DNA of 12,813 nucleotides from Alistipes sp. GTDB taxonomy: Bacteria > Bacteroidota > Bacteroidia > Bacteroidales > Rikenellaceae. Below the pieces are notes generated by a model. That model saw only the letters and a program-made list of their open reading frames with translations, did not search any database and had not been told where the DNA came from. The position numbers and the translations under genes are program-made. The stretch spans positions 1 to 12,813 of the forward strand of contig JAGBTW010000076.1 in the NCBI GenBank assembly GCA_017631135.1, written 5' to 3'. The stretch's first letter is position 1; each line of letters begins with the position of its first letter. Below are positions 1 to 6,397 of the stretch, one piece after another.

Positions 1-1050
1 GCCGAATGGCTCCGATACCGAAGGCATGATATATACGTCCGAGAGCTGGAACATCTTCTGCACATCGTCGCCCTTCAAGAAGCCAGTGAAGTGGAAGCGA
101 TCCGAGATGCGGAGCTGTGCCGCACGACGAATACAGTGGTTCATCATATCACCCGAGCCAGCCATCACGAAGCGCACGTTGGGCACGCGCTGGAGCACCT
201 TGGCTGCCGCCTCGATGAAGTAGTCGGGACCCTTCTGGAAGGTGATACGACCAAGGAACGTAACAATCTTGTCGTCTACGCCACGCTTGGGAACGGGGTT
301 ATCGTTCTCGGCAAACTGCACAGCATTGTGCACTGCCACAACCTTTTCGGGCTCGATGTTATACTTGTTGATACAGATGTTGCGTGTGAGGTTCGACACG
401 GCGATAACCATATCTGCCGCCTCCATACCTGCGCGCTCAATCTCGTATACGCGTGTATCGATGTTGTCGCTTGACGAGCGGTCGAACGATGTGGCGTGCA
501 TGTGCACCACGAGGGGCTTGCCAGACACCTGCTTTGCAGCGATACCTGCGAAGTATGTCAACCAGTCGTGCGCATGGATGACATCAAACTGACCCTCGAG
601 CTGACGCGCAACCTCCGCTGCAACAACAGCATAGCGCGCAACCTCCTCCATGATGTTTGCACCATATTTACCCGAGAAGGTGTAGCGCTGTGTCCAGCTA
701 TCGCCCTTGCGCTCCCAGAACTTCTGACCTGTGCGCTCATAACCCTCACGATATGTTGCCCACTCCTCTGGTGAGATGTAAGGCACCATATTCGAGTCGA
801 TGTGTATGAACGATATTTTGCTCATAATATCATCTGCACCCTCAATGCTTGAGTCACAATAGCGTGCCTCGATATCGCTGGCATTAACAACCTTTACAAA
901 GCTCTGATCCTCATCGCCCGACGCCTTTGGCATAACGAAGATTACCTCGACGTCGTTGCGAGCAAGGCCCTGCGTCATACCATAGCAGGCAGTACCCAAA
1001 CCACCAGCGATATGGGGAGGAAACTCCCAACCAAACATTAGAACTCTCAT
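1..1050 (-). CDS. GT4 glycosyltransferase, glycogen-synthase-like (3' end cut by window edge)
   Basis: This is a GT-B glycosyltransferase, probably extending alpha-glucan chains in glycogen metabolism in the cytoplasm. The ATG lies at 1050-1048 and the frame stays open through base 1, giving the first 350 residues. The N-terminus (MRVLMFGWEFPPHIAGGLG) has the GGLG loop of the GT4/GT5 synthase fold. An H-A-H-D-W segment follows at residues 159-163, FLGRITFQKGPDYFIEAA at about 265-282, and the start of the donor-site EX7E motif (SEPFG, Glu347) at the window edge. The second Glu and the C-terminal helix lie outside. The gene starts 18 bases after the stop of the debranching enzyme with an AGAGA-like ribosome site, so the two are surely cotranscribed. 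In Bacteroidetes this pair is commonly followed by a GH57 amylase, expected just left of base 1 (inference). Donor specificity (UDP- or ADP-glucose) cannot be read from the sequence. Confidence 0.9.
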   Translation of the reverse strand, partial: MRVLMFGWEFPPHIAGGLGTACYGMTQGLARNDVEVIFVMPKASGDEDQSFVKVVNASDIEARYCDSSIEGADDIMSKISFIHIDSNMVPYISPEEWATYREGYERTGQKFWERKGDSWTQRYTFSGKYGANIMEEVARYAVVAAEVARQLEGQFDVIHAHDWLTYFAGIAAKQVSGKPLVVHMHATSFDRSSSDNIDTRVYEIERAGMEAADMVIAVSNLTRNICINKYNIEPEKVVAVHNAVQFAENDNPVPKRGVDDKIVTFLGRITFQKGPDYFIEAAAKVLQRVPNVRFVMAGSGDMMNHCIRRAAQLRISDRFHFTGFLKGDDVQKMFQLSDVYIMPSVSEPFG

Positions 1051-1068
1051 AATATCTCTTTTTTACGT

Positions 1069-3102
1069 TTATTTCTGAACACTCTTGCGTACACACTTGC
1101 GCTTGGGCTTCGCCTCTACCGCTGCCTCTGCCTTTGTTGCAGCCTTCTTTGTGCTCGCCTTGCGCTTGGGAGCCTTGGGCGCATGCTCGTTGATGAGCAT
1201 GTTGATATAGAGAAGACCACCCACAGATGTGGCGTGTGACACCGAGCCACGAGGACCGTGTGGAGGATCACCCTCGAAGCGCTCCGAGATAGAGCCTACG
1301 CACTTTGTCTGCAACTCGTCATCGAATGCCTCGAGCAAGCGACGAGCATCATCCGCATAGTGCTCACCACCAAAGGCGAAGCATGCCTTGACGTAGAACA
1401 TTAGCGACCATACCCATGCCGAGCCGTTGCGCGATGCGAGGTCCTGCGAGCGCTGATCCTCGTTGTAGTTCGATTTGTAGTTTATGTTGCGTGGCGAGAG
1501 GGTGCGCAAGCCGCGAGGTGTGAGCAAATGCTCGTTCACGGTCTGCAACACACGCACACACTGCTCCTCGTCAAGCATAGAGTAGTCGAGACCCACAGCA
1601 ACAACCATATTCGAGCGGATGAACTTGTTTATCTCATCAGCGTTAACATAGTCGGCAAGGTAGCCCTCCTCCAACCAGAAGCGGCTCATAAATGATGCCT
1701 TAATGCGCTCGGGCAACTCCTTCCACTCTGCAACAAACGCCTTGTCGCCCTGCTTCTTTGCCACAGCCAAGGTGTACTGCACTGCGTTGTACCACAATGC
1801 CTGAACCTCTACTGCATAGCCACGACGGGGCGTTAGGGGCTGGCCATCAACCCTTGTACCCATCCATGTAAGTGGACGCTCTGCCGCTGCCCAAATAAGA
1901 GCGTTGTCGTGCATCTTAACCTCGTCCGAGAAGCCTCGGCGATATGCCTCGAGGATGCTCTTCATCGCAGCGCCATACTTTGCCCACAACTCCTTCTGAC
2001 CGATATGCTTCTCGAGGTTCTGAAGCGTGAAGAAGAACCATAGTGGCGCATCTGCCGCCTCGAGTGCCGAGCCATTACCCGCGAAGTTACCATCGCGCAT
2101 ATCAGCCACAAGCGTGTCGAGAGCCTCGATGCAGTCCTCCTTATAGTTCTGCGAGAGTGTCAAGCCTGGGAGCGAGATGAACGTATCACGCACGATAGGA
2201 CCAAACCATGGGTAGCCTGCCACCACCTCTGTGCGACCGCCAGGACGACGGATGACAAACTGACGTGCCGAGTGCTCAAGGCAGCTCAAGAAGTCAATCT
2301 TGTGGGTACGGCGTGCCAACGAAGCGTCGTACATCGCTGTGATGTCGCTGGGCGAAGCCATCATCTCGGTAGATGCCGAGAATACTACGCTCTCGCCCTT
2401 CTTGATGTTAAACTCAAAGTAGCCTGGAGTGAGCAAGTCCTCGTGACCCTCATAGCCACGAGCAAGCTCCTTGCGATACTCGAAGTTGTAGTACCAGTCG
2501 GGCGCTGCGATAAACTCTGACTCCTCCTTGTTTAGCTGCATATTGAGCCATGGAAAGCCATCATACAAGCGGCACTTAACACCATAGGGGATGGGGTATG
2601 CGCGACCGTCAGCATCCATATTCGCCTTCGAGAGCGAGTGCTTGTCGCGGAATGCCAACAAGGGGCGGAGGCGCAATGTAGTATCAGAGTGAGCATCGAC
2701 GAGTGTATAGCGAATCATAAGCTGTGTGCGCTTGTGTATCCAGAGCAACTCCTTCTTCAAGATTACACCACCCACGCGATAGGTGATTGTGGGCGTAGGC
2801 GTATACTCGAAGTCGGTGATATACTTATGACCACGGGGCTCGTATGCGCCATCGAAACGGTGCAAAGCGAGGTTAAACGACTGGTCGTGCTGCACGACGG
2901 TCTCATCGAGTGACGATAGTAACACATAGGTGTTATCGCTGTTGTCAATTGGAGCAACCATCAAGCCATGATACTTGCGCGTATTACAACCTACGATGGT
3001 GGTACTCATGTAGCCACCACGACGGTCCGTAGCAAGCACCTCTCTGTCAAGAGCATACTCAAGGTTACCCAACTCACGCTTGTCAAATTTCAATCCTGAC
3101 AT
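1069..3102 (-). CDS. glycogen debranching enzyme, archaeal/bacterial GH133 type (amylo-alpha-1,6-glucosidase)
   Basis: Predicted to hydrolyse alpha-1,6 branch points during glycogen turnover, in the cytoplasm; 677 residues, near the family's usual length. The N-terminal beta-rich GDE_N domain (about 1-260) begins MSGLKFDKRELGNLEYALDREVL and carries the family signature NTRKYHGL. The (alpha/alpha)6 GDE_C domain (about 290-640) contains GYPWFGPIVRD, FISLPGLTL, TPRRG, ALWYNAV and LSPRNINY. The start is ATG at 3102-3100 because homologues begin at this Met. The frame stays open to 3177, but those 25 extra residues are AT-rich and unlike the family. Two oddities: the position of the TWMD motif reads TWMG (412-415), and the last 35 residues are a lysine/alanine-rich tail. 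The GT4 gene follows 18 bases downstream in the same operon. No clear TAnnTTTG box was found upstream on this strand. Confidence 0.93.
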   Translation of the reverse strand: MSGLKFDKRELGNLEYALDREVLATDRRGGYMSTTIVGCNTRKYHGLMVAPIDNSDNTYVLLSSLDETVVQHDQSFNLALHRFDGAYEPRGHKYITDFEYTPTPTITYRVGGVILKKELLWIHKRTQLMIRYTLVDAHSDTTLRLRPLLAFRDKHSLSKANMDADGRAYPIPYGVKCRLYDGFPWLNMQLNKEESEFIAAPDWYYNFEYRKELARGYEGHEDLLTPGYFEFNIKKGESVVFSASTEMMASPSDITAMYDASLARRTHKIDFLSCLEHSARQFVIRRPGGRTEVVAGYPWFGPIVRDTFISLPGLTLSQNYKEDCIEALDTLVADMRDGNFAGNGSALEAADAPLWFFFTLQNLEKHIGQKELWAKYGAAMKSILEAYRRGFSDEVKMHDNALIWAAAERPLTWMGTRVDGQPLTPRRGYAVEVQALWYNAVQYTLAVAKKQGDKAFVAEWKELPERIKASFMSRFWLEEGYLADYVNADEINKFIRSNMVVAVGLDYSMLDEEQCVRVLQTVNEHLLTPRGLRTLSPRNINYKSNYNEDQRSQDLASRNGSAWVWSLMFYVKACFAFGGEHYADDARRLLEAFDDELQTKCVGSISERFEGDPPHGPRGSVSHATSVGGLLYINMLINEHAPKAPKRKASTKKAATKAEAAVEAKPKRKCVRKSVQK

Positions 3103-3221
3103 AGTTATGTATATATTTGTTAGTTTATATTTACGCACCGAGAGCCACAACGCCATGATTATCAAAACGATAAGCAATTCGCGTGAGGCAATATTACGAA
3201 TATATGCATGTTTGCACTATA

Positions 3222-3236
3222 AAATTAGGTATTTAT
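3222..3236 (+). repeat. 15-base intergenic word, copy 1 of 2
   Basis: AAATTAGGTATTTAT occurs here and again at 6935-6949, both in intergenic DNA and both shortly after an ACTA. This copy forms the left arm and loop edge of the hairpin downstream of hemW; the second copy lies upstream of the porin promoter. The match is exact, but the sequence is AT-rich, so chance is possible. Confidence 0.4.
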
Positions 3237-3248
3237 TTTCTAAATACC
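3228..3248 (-). terminator. AT-rich hairpin after hemW, possible weak terminator
   Basis: Perfect 8-base arms, GGTATTTA at 3228-3235 and TAAATACC at 3241-3248, enclose a 5-base loop, starting 8 bases past the hemW stop. Read on the minus strand, the stem is followed by TAATTTTATA, a broken T-run. With only two G-C pairs the hairpin is weak, so it may terminate poorly and let hemW transcripts run into the debranching-enzyme gene. Confidence 0.45.
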
Positions 3249-3255
3249 AAAATTT

Positions 3256-4368
3256 TTATGCAAAAAACGACTCTATGACGGCATCCGACACCAAAAAGTG
3301 CTCCGCGACAATTGCCAAGCGCTCACCCTCGCGATGCACAACTCCGCACTCCAACCACTTTGCAGCAGCCCGCGCTATGCGCTCGGCATGCTCCACGCCA
3401 TAGTGCTTCGCAATAAAGCCAAGGTCTATGCCCTCGACCCTGCGTAGCGAGGTCATGACATACTCGTTAAGGTGGTCAAGAGGCGCAAGCGTCTCGCTCT
3501 CGTAGGTCACCACACCCTCGGCATACTCCTTTGCCGTGGAGGTGCACCATGTTCGGTTGTCGCGCGAAAAGGAGTGCGCACCAGGACCTATGCCGAGATA
3601 CTCCACACCCTGCCAATATGCCGAGTTGTGGCGCGCACGACATCCATCCTTTGCGTAGTTCGACACCTCATAATGCTCATATCCCGCCTCCTTAAGCACC
3701 TTATGCACAAGCAGATACTCCGCCTCGGACTCCTCGTCTGATATAGGCATATACTCCCCTCGGCGTGTCATTAGTCCGAGTTTTGTGCGCTCCTCAATCG
3801 TGAGGTGATATGCCGAGATATGCCCCACATCCAAGGCCACAGCCTCGCGCAGTGTATTTTGCAACACCTCGCCACCATAGCCCGCAATACCAAATATTAT
3901 ATCAATAGATATGTTGTCTATACCATGGCGCTTAAGGCGCTTTACTGCCTCAACAGCCTCTCTCGCCGTATGTCGCCTATTCATCAGTTGCAACACCTCA
4001 TCATCAAAAGATTGGATGCCGAGGCTCACGCGGTTGATGCTCGTCTTTGCAAGCTTATCAACATACTCCTCGGTGAGGTCATCGGGGTTTGCCTCGAGCG
4101 TAATCTCGCCAACATCGGAGCAGTCGAACAGCTCGCGAGCGTGCGATATAAACGCCTCAATATCCGAGGGTTGCAAGAGTGATGGTGTTCCGCCGCCAAA
4201 ATAGATGGATGTCAAGCGTTTTTCGGCAACATAATTGCTACGCTCCTCTAACTCGCGGTGCATGCCCTCGACAACTTTTGGCATAAGATTTAGCGCGCCA
4301 ACCTTATAGAAGTCGCAGTAGGAGCATATACACTTGCAGAATGGAATATGAAAATAGAGTGTTGCCAT
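3256..4368 (-). CDS. hemW: HemW, radical SAM heme chaperone (coproporphyrinogen-oxidase-like)
   Basis: HemW binds heme and delivers it to respiratory proteins; it is often annotated as oxygen-independent coproporphyrinogen III oxidase because of its HemN-like fold. The 370-residue protein starts MATLYFHIPFCKCICSYCDFY: Cys11, Cys15 and Cys18 form the radical-SAM CxxxCxxC site for the 4Fe-4S cluster, with an extra Cys13 inside it. The SAM-binding GGGTP is at 58-62, EANPD at 92-96 and GIQSF at 117-121; a HemN C-terminal domain completes the chain. The length fits HemW (about 370-400) and is shorter than true HemN. The start is ATG at 4368-4366, placing the cluster motif at the usual distance from the N-terminus; upstream in-frame codons to 4419 overlap the promoter. 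A -7 box only 8 bases upstream implies a very short leader. Divergent from sdaA. Confidence 0.93.
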   Translation of the reverse strand: MATLYFHIPFCKCICSYCDFYKVGALNLMPKVVEGMHRELEERSNYVAEKRLTSIYFGGGTPSLLQPSDIEAFISHARELFDCSDVGEITLEANPDDLTEEYVDKLAKTSINRVSLGIQSFDDEVLQLMNRRHTAREAVEAVKRLKRHGIDNISIDIIFGIAGYGGEVLQNTLREAVALDVGHISAYHLTIEERTKLGLMTRRGEYMPISDEESEAEYLLVHKVLKEAGYEHYEVSNYAKDGCRARHNSAYWQGVEYLGIGPGAHSFSRDNRTWCTSTAKEYAEGVVTYESETLAPLDHLNEYVMTSLRRVEGIDLGFIAKHYGVEHAERIARAAAKWLECGVVHREGERLAIVAEHFLVSDAVIESFFA

Positions 4369-4376
4369 ACGAAAAA

Positions 4377-4384
4377 CAAAGATA
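4377..4384 (-). promoter_or_regulatory. hemW promoter, -7 box TATCTTTG
   Basis: Reading on the minus strand, TATCTTTG matches the Bacteroidetes -7 consensus TAnnTTTG exactly. Only 8 bases separate it from the hemW ATG, so if transcription begins about 4-6 bases past the box the leader would be about 2-4 nucleotides. No clear -33 TTTG was seen. Confidence 0.6.
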
Positions 4385-4428
4385 CAATTTTTTTCGCACT
4401 TCATAGATATAAAAGGCACAAAAATAGT

Positions 4429-4436
4429 TATCTTTG
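4429..4436 (+). promoter_or_regulatory. sdaA promoter, -7 box TATCTTTG
   Basis: TATCTTTG matches TAnnTTTG exactly, 28 bases before the sdaA ATG, pointing away from the hemW box 44 bases to its left. The preceding TAGT is shared with the promoter at 6386, giving an identical 12-base stretch. No convincing -33 element was seen. Confidence 0.65.
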
Positions 4437-4464
4437 TACCGTAGCAACAAAAAAATGATGCTTT

Positions 4465-5664
4465 ATGAAGACTATTAAAGAGTTATACCGCATAGGCACA
4501 GGTCCCTCGAGCAGCCACACCATGGCTCCACGCCGTGCCGCCGAGATATTCCAGCACCGCAACCCCGAGTGTAAGCACTTCCGCGTGACGCTCTACGGAA
4601 GCCTTGCTGCAACAGGCAAGGGTCACCTCACCGACCAAGCGATATTCGATACCTTGCGCCCACATGGCGAGGTGGAACTTGTGTGGGAGCCCTCTATCTT
4701 CCTACCATTCCACCCCAACGGCATGCGCTTCGAGGCCATTGATGACAACAATGCCGTCGTTGACGACTGGACAGTGTTCAGCGTGGGAGGCGGAGCTCTT
4801 GCCGAGGAGAACAGCACACCCATAGAGAGTGCCGACATATACCCCTTGACCAAGCTCACCGATATCCTCCAATGGTGTCGCGACAACGGTCGCACCTTCT
4901 GGGAGTATGTCGAGTTGCACGAGGGTCCCGACCTCTGGATATTCCTATCTAAAGTGTGGCGCGTGATGCGCGAGGCTGTGGAAAGAGGCATCGAGACCGA
5001 TGGTGTGATACCTGGTCCACTAAACCTTGCACGTCGCGCAATGCGCTACAATGTGCGCGCATCGGGATATAGCCAAAGCCTCAAGTCGCGAGGTCTTATC
5101 TTCTCGTATGCTTTGGCCGTAAGCGAGGAGAACGCCTCGGGAGGTCGCATCGTGACAGCACCAACATGTGGTTCATCGGGCGTGCTACCCGCCGTATTGT
5201 ACCACCTATGGAAGACGCGCGAATTCTCCGAGCAGCGCATCTGTCGCGCCCTTGCCACAGCGGGACTCATAGGCAACATCGTCAAGGAGAATGCCTCTAT
5301 CTCGGGTGCCGAGGTAGGCTGTCAGGGCGAGGTAGGCGTGGCATGTGCCATGGCGGCAGCAGCAGCAAACCAGCTCTTTGGTGGCTCACCCGCACAGATT
5401 GAGTATGCCGCAGAGATGGGCTTGGAGCACCACCTCGGCATGACCTGCGACCCCATTTGTGGACTTGTGCAGATACCATGCATCGAGCGTAACGCCTATG
5501 CCGCAGCGCGTGCCCTGGATGCCAACCTATACTCAATGTACACCGACGGACACCACCGCGTATCGTTCGACCGCGTGGTGGAGGTGATGAAGCAAACAGG
5601 TCACGACCTGCCATCAATCTATAAGGAGACTGGCGAGGGTGGCTTGGCGAAAGACTTTTTTTAA
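4465..5664 (+). CDS. sdaA: L-serine ammonia-lyase (L-serine dehydratase), iron-sulfur-dependent, single chain
   Basis: Converts L-serine to pyruvate and ammonia in the cytoplasm using a 4Fe-4S cluster. The 399-residue protein fuses the beta part (about 1-150; opening RIGTGPSSSHTMAP) and the alpha part (about 165-399). Substrate-loop features are visible: TAPTCGSSG (232-240) and ENASISGAEVGCQGEVG (275-291). Cys286, Cys328 (GMTCDP) and Cys339 (QIPC) have spacings of 42 and 11, the same as the cluster ligands of the Legionella enzyme as I remember them (343, 385, 396), so the cluster site is complete. The ATG at 4465 gives the standard family N-terminus. Two out-of-frame ATGs just upstream open a 7-codon reading frame overlapping this start. 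The gene stands alone, divergent from hemW and convergent with the small membrane-protein gene; hairpins follow its stop. Confidence 0.97.
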   Translation: MKTIKELYRIGTGPSSSHTMAPRRAAEIFQHRNPECKHFRVTLYGSLAATGKGHLTDQAIFDTLRPHGEVELVWEPSIFLPFHPNGMRFEAIDDNNAVVDDWTVFSVGGGALAEENSTPIESADIYPLTKLTDILQWCRDNGRTFWEYVELHEGPDLWIFLSKVWRVMREAVERGIETDGVIPGPLNLARRAMRYNVRASGYSQSLKSRGLIFSYALAVSEENASGGRIVTAPTCGSSGVLPAVLYHLWKTREFSEQRICRALATAGLIGNIVKENASISGAEVGCQGEVGVACAMAAAAANQLFGGSPAQIEYAAEMGLEHHLGMTCDPICGLVQIPCIERNAYAAARALDANLYSMYTDGHHRVSFDRVVEVMKQTGHDLPSIYKETGEGGLAKDFF

Positions 5665-5693
5665 TAGAGAAGTTAAGGATATTAAAGAGTTTA

Positions 5694-5723
5694 GAGGCTG
5701 AATAAAAGTTTTTATTCAACCTC
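5694..5723. terminator. first hairpin between convergent sdaA and membrane-protein gene
   Basis: Arms of 14 bases at 5694-5707 and 5710-5723 are complementary with a single mismatch (GAGGCTG against CAACCTC); in practice the loop opens to four or more bases. It begins 29 bases after the sdaA stop. The inner A/T pairs give T-runs inside the stem, but there is no good T-tail outside on the plus strand. Probably a transcript-end or RNA-stabilising structure for sdaA. Confidence 0.6.
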
Positions 5724-5732
5724 TTAAGTAAT

Positions 5733-5764
5733 GGAGATGACTAATTTACTTTTTAGTCATCTCC
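5733..5764. terminator. second hairpin, overlaps stop codon of minus-strand gene
   Basis: Perfect 12-base arms, GGAGATGACTAA at 5733-5744 and its complement at 5753-5764, enclose an 8-base loop. On the minus strand the first arm (5764-5753) encodes the final Gly-Asp-Asp and the TAA stop of the small membrane-protein gene. It serves both converging transcripts; no long T-tail follows on either strand. Confidence 0.6.
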
Positions 5765-6034
5765 TAAATTATTAAATACAGAAACCACCTTGCGATATAC
5801 CCTATCACACGCTGCTCCAATCATGCAAAAGAGGTTGAGGCTACGTCCTAAACGCGATAGGTGCTCGCGAACAGATAGTCCATAAACAACCAACATAACA
5901 GCCACATAGAGCACGCCCACGATAAAGAGTGCCACGGGCAGAGAGAGGCATAGCTCCCACAGCCACACCACAAGAGCTGCGCCAAGGAGCATAGCTCCCA
6001 TAAGCGCAGCAAGGATAAAGATGACAAACATCAT
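5753..6034 (-). CDS. small membrane protein with two transmembrane helices (possible phage-holin/DUF1469-like)
   Basis: About 93 residues. The first 60 or so are strongly hydrophobic and form two transmembrane segments (about 3-27 and 32-54), followed by a basic amphipathic tail (REHLSRLGRSLNLF) and an acidic end (NLGDD). A GTG and two ATGs stand in a row (6037, 6034, 6031), so the exact start is uncertain; the first ATG is used here. It begins 24 bases after the YtxH-protein gene, and the two are likely one operon. In Bacteroidetes, YtxH-domain genes often sit beside a small holin-like (DUF1469) membrane protein, and this fits in topology and position, but I do not recognise a specific motif. 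The last codons and the stop lie inside a perfect hairpin. Confidence 0.75.
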   Translation of the reverse strand: MMFVIFILAALMGAMLLGAALVVWLWELCLSLPVALFIVGVLYVAVMLVVYGLSVREHLSRLGRSLNLFCMIGAACDRVYRKVVSVFNNLGDD

Positions 6035-6058
6035 CACAACACCACATTCAAGAGATTG

Positions 6059-6262
6059 CTACTCGCGCGTTGTGCCCTCACCCTCTGACGAGGACTTGCA
6101 TCTGCATAGGTCGTCGTGAATACGGCGTGCTGTGTCATCGAAGGCCTCGTGGAGCTTACCTCTCAACTCTCTACCCGACTGTGGAGTGACAAGCATGGCT
6201 ACGGCAGCACCCACCAAAGCACCGCCAAGTGCCGAAAAGATACAGATTGATGTGTTTTTCAT
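6059..6262 (-). CDS. YtxH-domain protein (small envelope/stress-associated protein)
   Basis: A 67-residue protein whose N-terminal glycine-rich membrane segment (SALGGALVGAAVAMLVTP, about 10-27) runs into the YtxH signature TPQSGRELRGKLHE, followed by a charged, probably helical region and a short polar tail (SSSEGEGTTRE). YtxH-domain proteins are membrane-anchored and of unclear function, sometimes stress-linked. The start is ATG at 6262-6260 (MKNTS), which puts the hydrophobic segment at the N-terminus; the open frame upstream to 6325 is not family-like. First gene of a probable two-gene operon. A degenerate -7-like ATGCTTTG lies upstream around 6297-6304 but does not match the consensus. 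Divergent from the SLOG gene. Confidence 0.85.
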   Translation of the reverse strand: MKNTSICIFSALGGALVGAAVAMLVTPQSGRELRGKLHEAFDDTARRIHDDLCRCKSSSEGEGTTRE

Positions 6263-6331
6263 AATTGTAATTTTTAAGTGTTGTACACCTCGACAGTTGC
6301 AAAGCATAGACCAATTGACTTTCAAGGCGCA

Positions 6332-6353
6332 ATCTTTTTAACATCTTTTTAAC
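6332..6353 (+). repeat. tandem 11-base repeat upstream of SLOG gene
   Basis: ATCTTTTTAAC occurs twice with no gap, at 6332-6342 and 6343-6353. The second copy also forms part of an inverted repeat, ACATCTT (6341-6347) with AAGATGT (6355-6361), loop of 7. Both lie 32-54 bases upstream of the -7 box of the SLOG gene, where an activator site or A/T-rich upstream element would act. Confidence 0.6.
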
Positions 6354-6385
6354 CAAGATGTAACCCACGATTATCGCTTTTTAGT

Positions 6386-6393
6386 TATCTTTG
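6386..6393 (+). promoter_or_regulatory. SLOG-gene promoter, -7 box TATCTTTG
   Basis: An exact TAnnTTTG match inside TAGTTATCTTTG, the same 12 bases as at the sdaA promoter. Only four bases (CCCC) separate it from the GTG start codon at 6398, which predicts a leaderless or nearly leaderless message. Confidence 0.65.
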
Positions 6394-6397
6394 CCCC

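Noticed and set aside
91..774. Plus-strand open frames across the first 800 bases
   Set aside because: They are antisense to the GT4 glycosyltransferase, whose minus-strand reading shows clear motifs through base 1.
3112..3119. Plus-strand TATATTTG matching TAnnTTTG just before the debranching-enzyme gene
   Set aside because: It points toward hemW on the wrong strand, no plus-strand gene follows, and the tract is AT-rich enough for a chance match.
3103..3177. 25-residue hydrophobic N-terminal extension of the debranching enzyme, resembling a signal anchor
   Set aside because: Family members start at the Met at 3102; the extra codons lie in AT-rich intergenic DNA, and a glycogen enzyme is expected in the cytoplasm.
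5297..5719. 140-residue minus-strand open frame at the end of sdaA
   Set aside because: Antisense to the iron-sulfur region of sdaA and it spans the hairpin at 5694-5723; no recognisable protein features.
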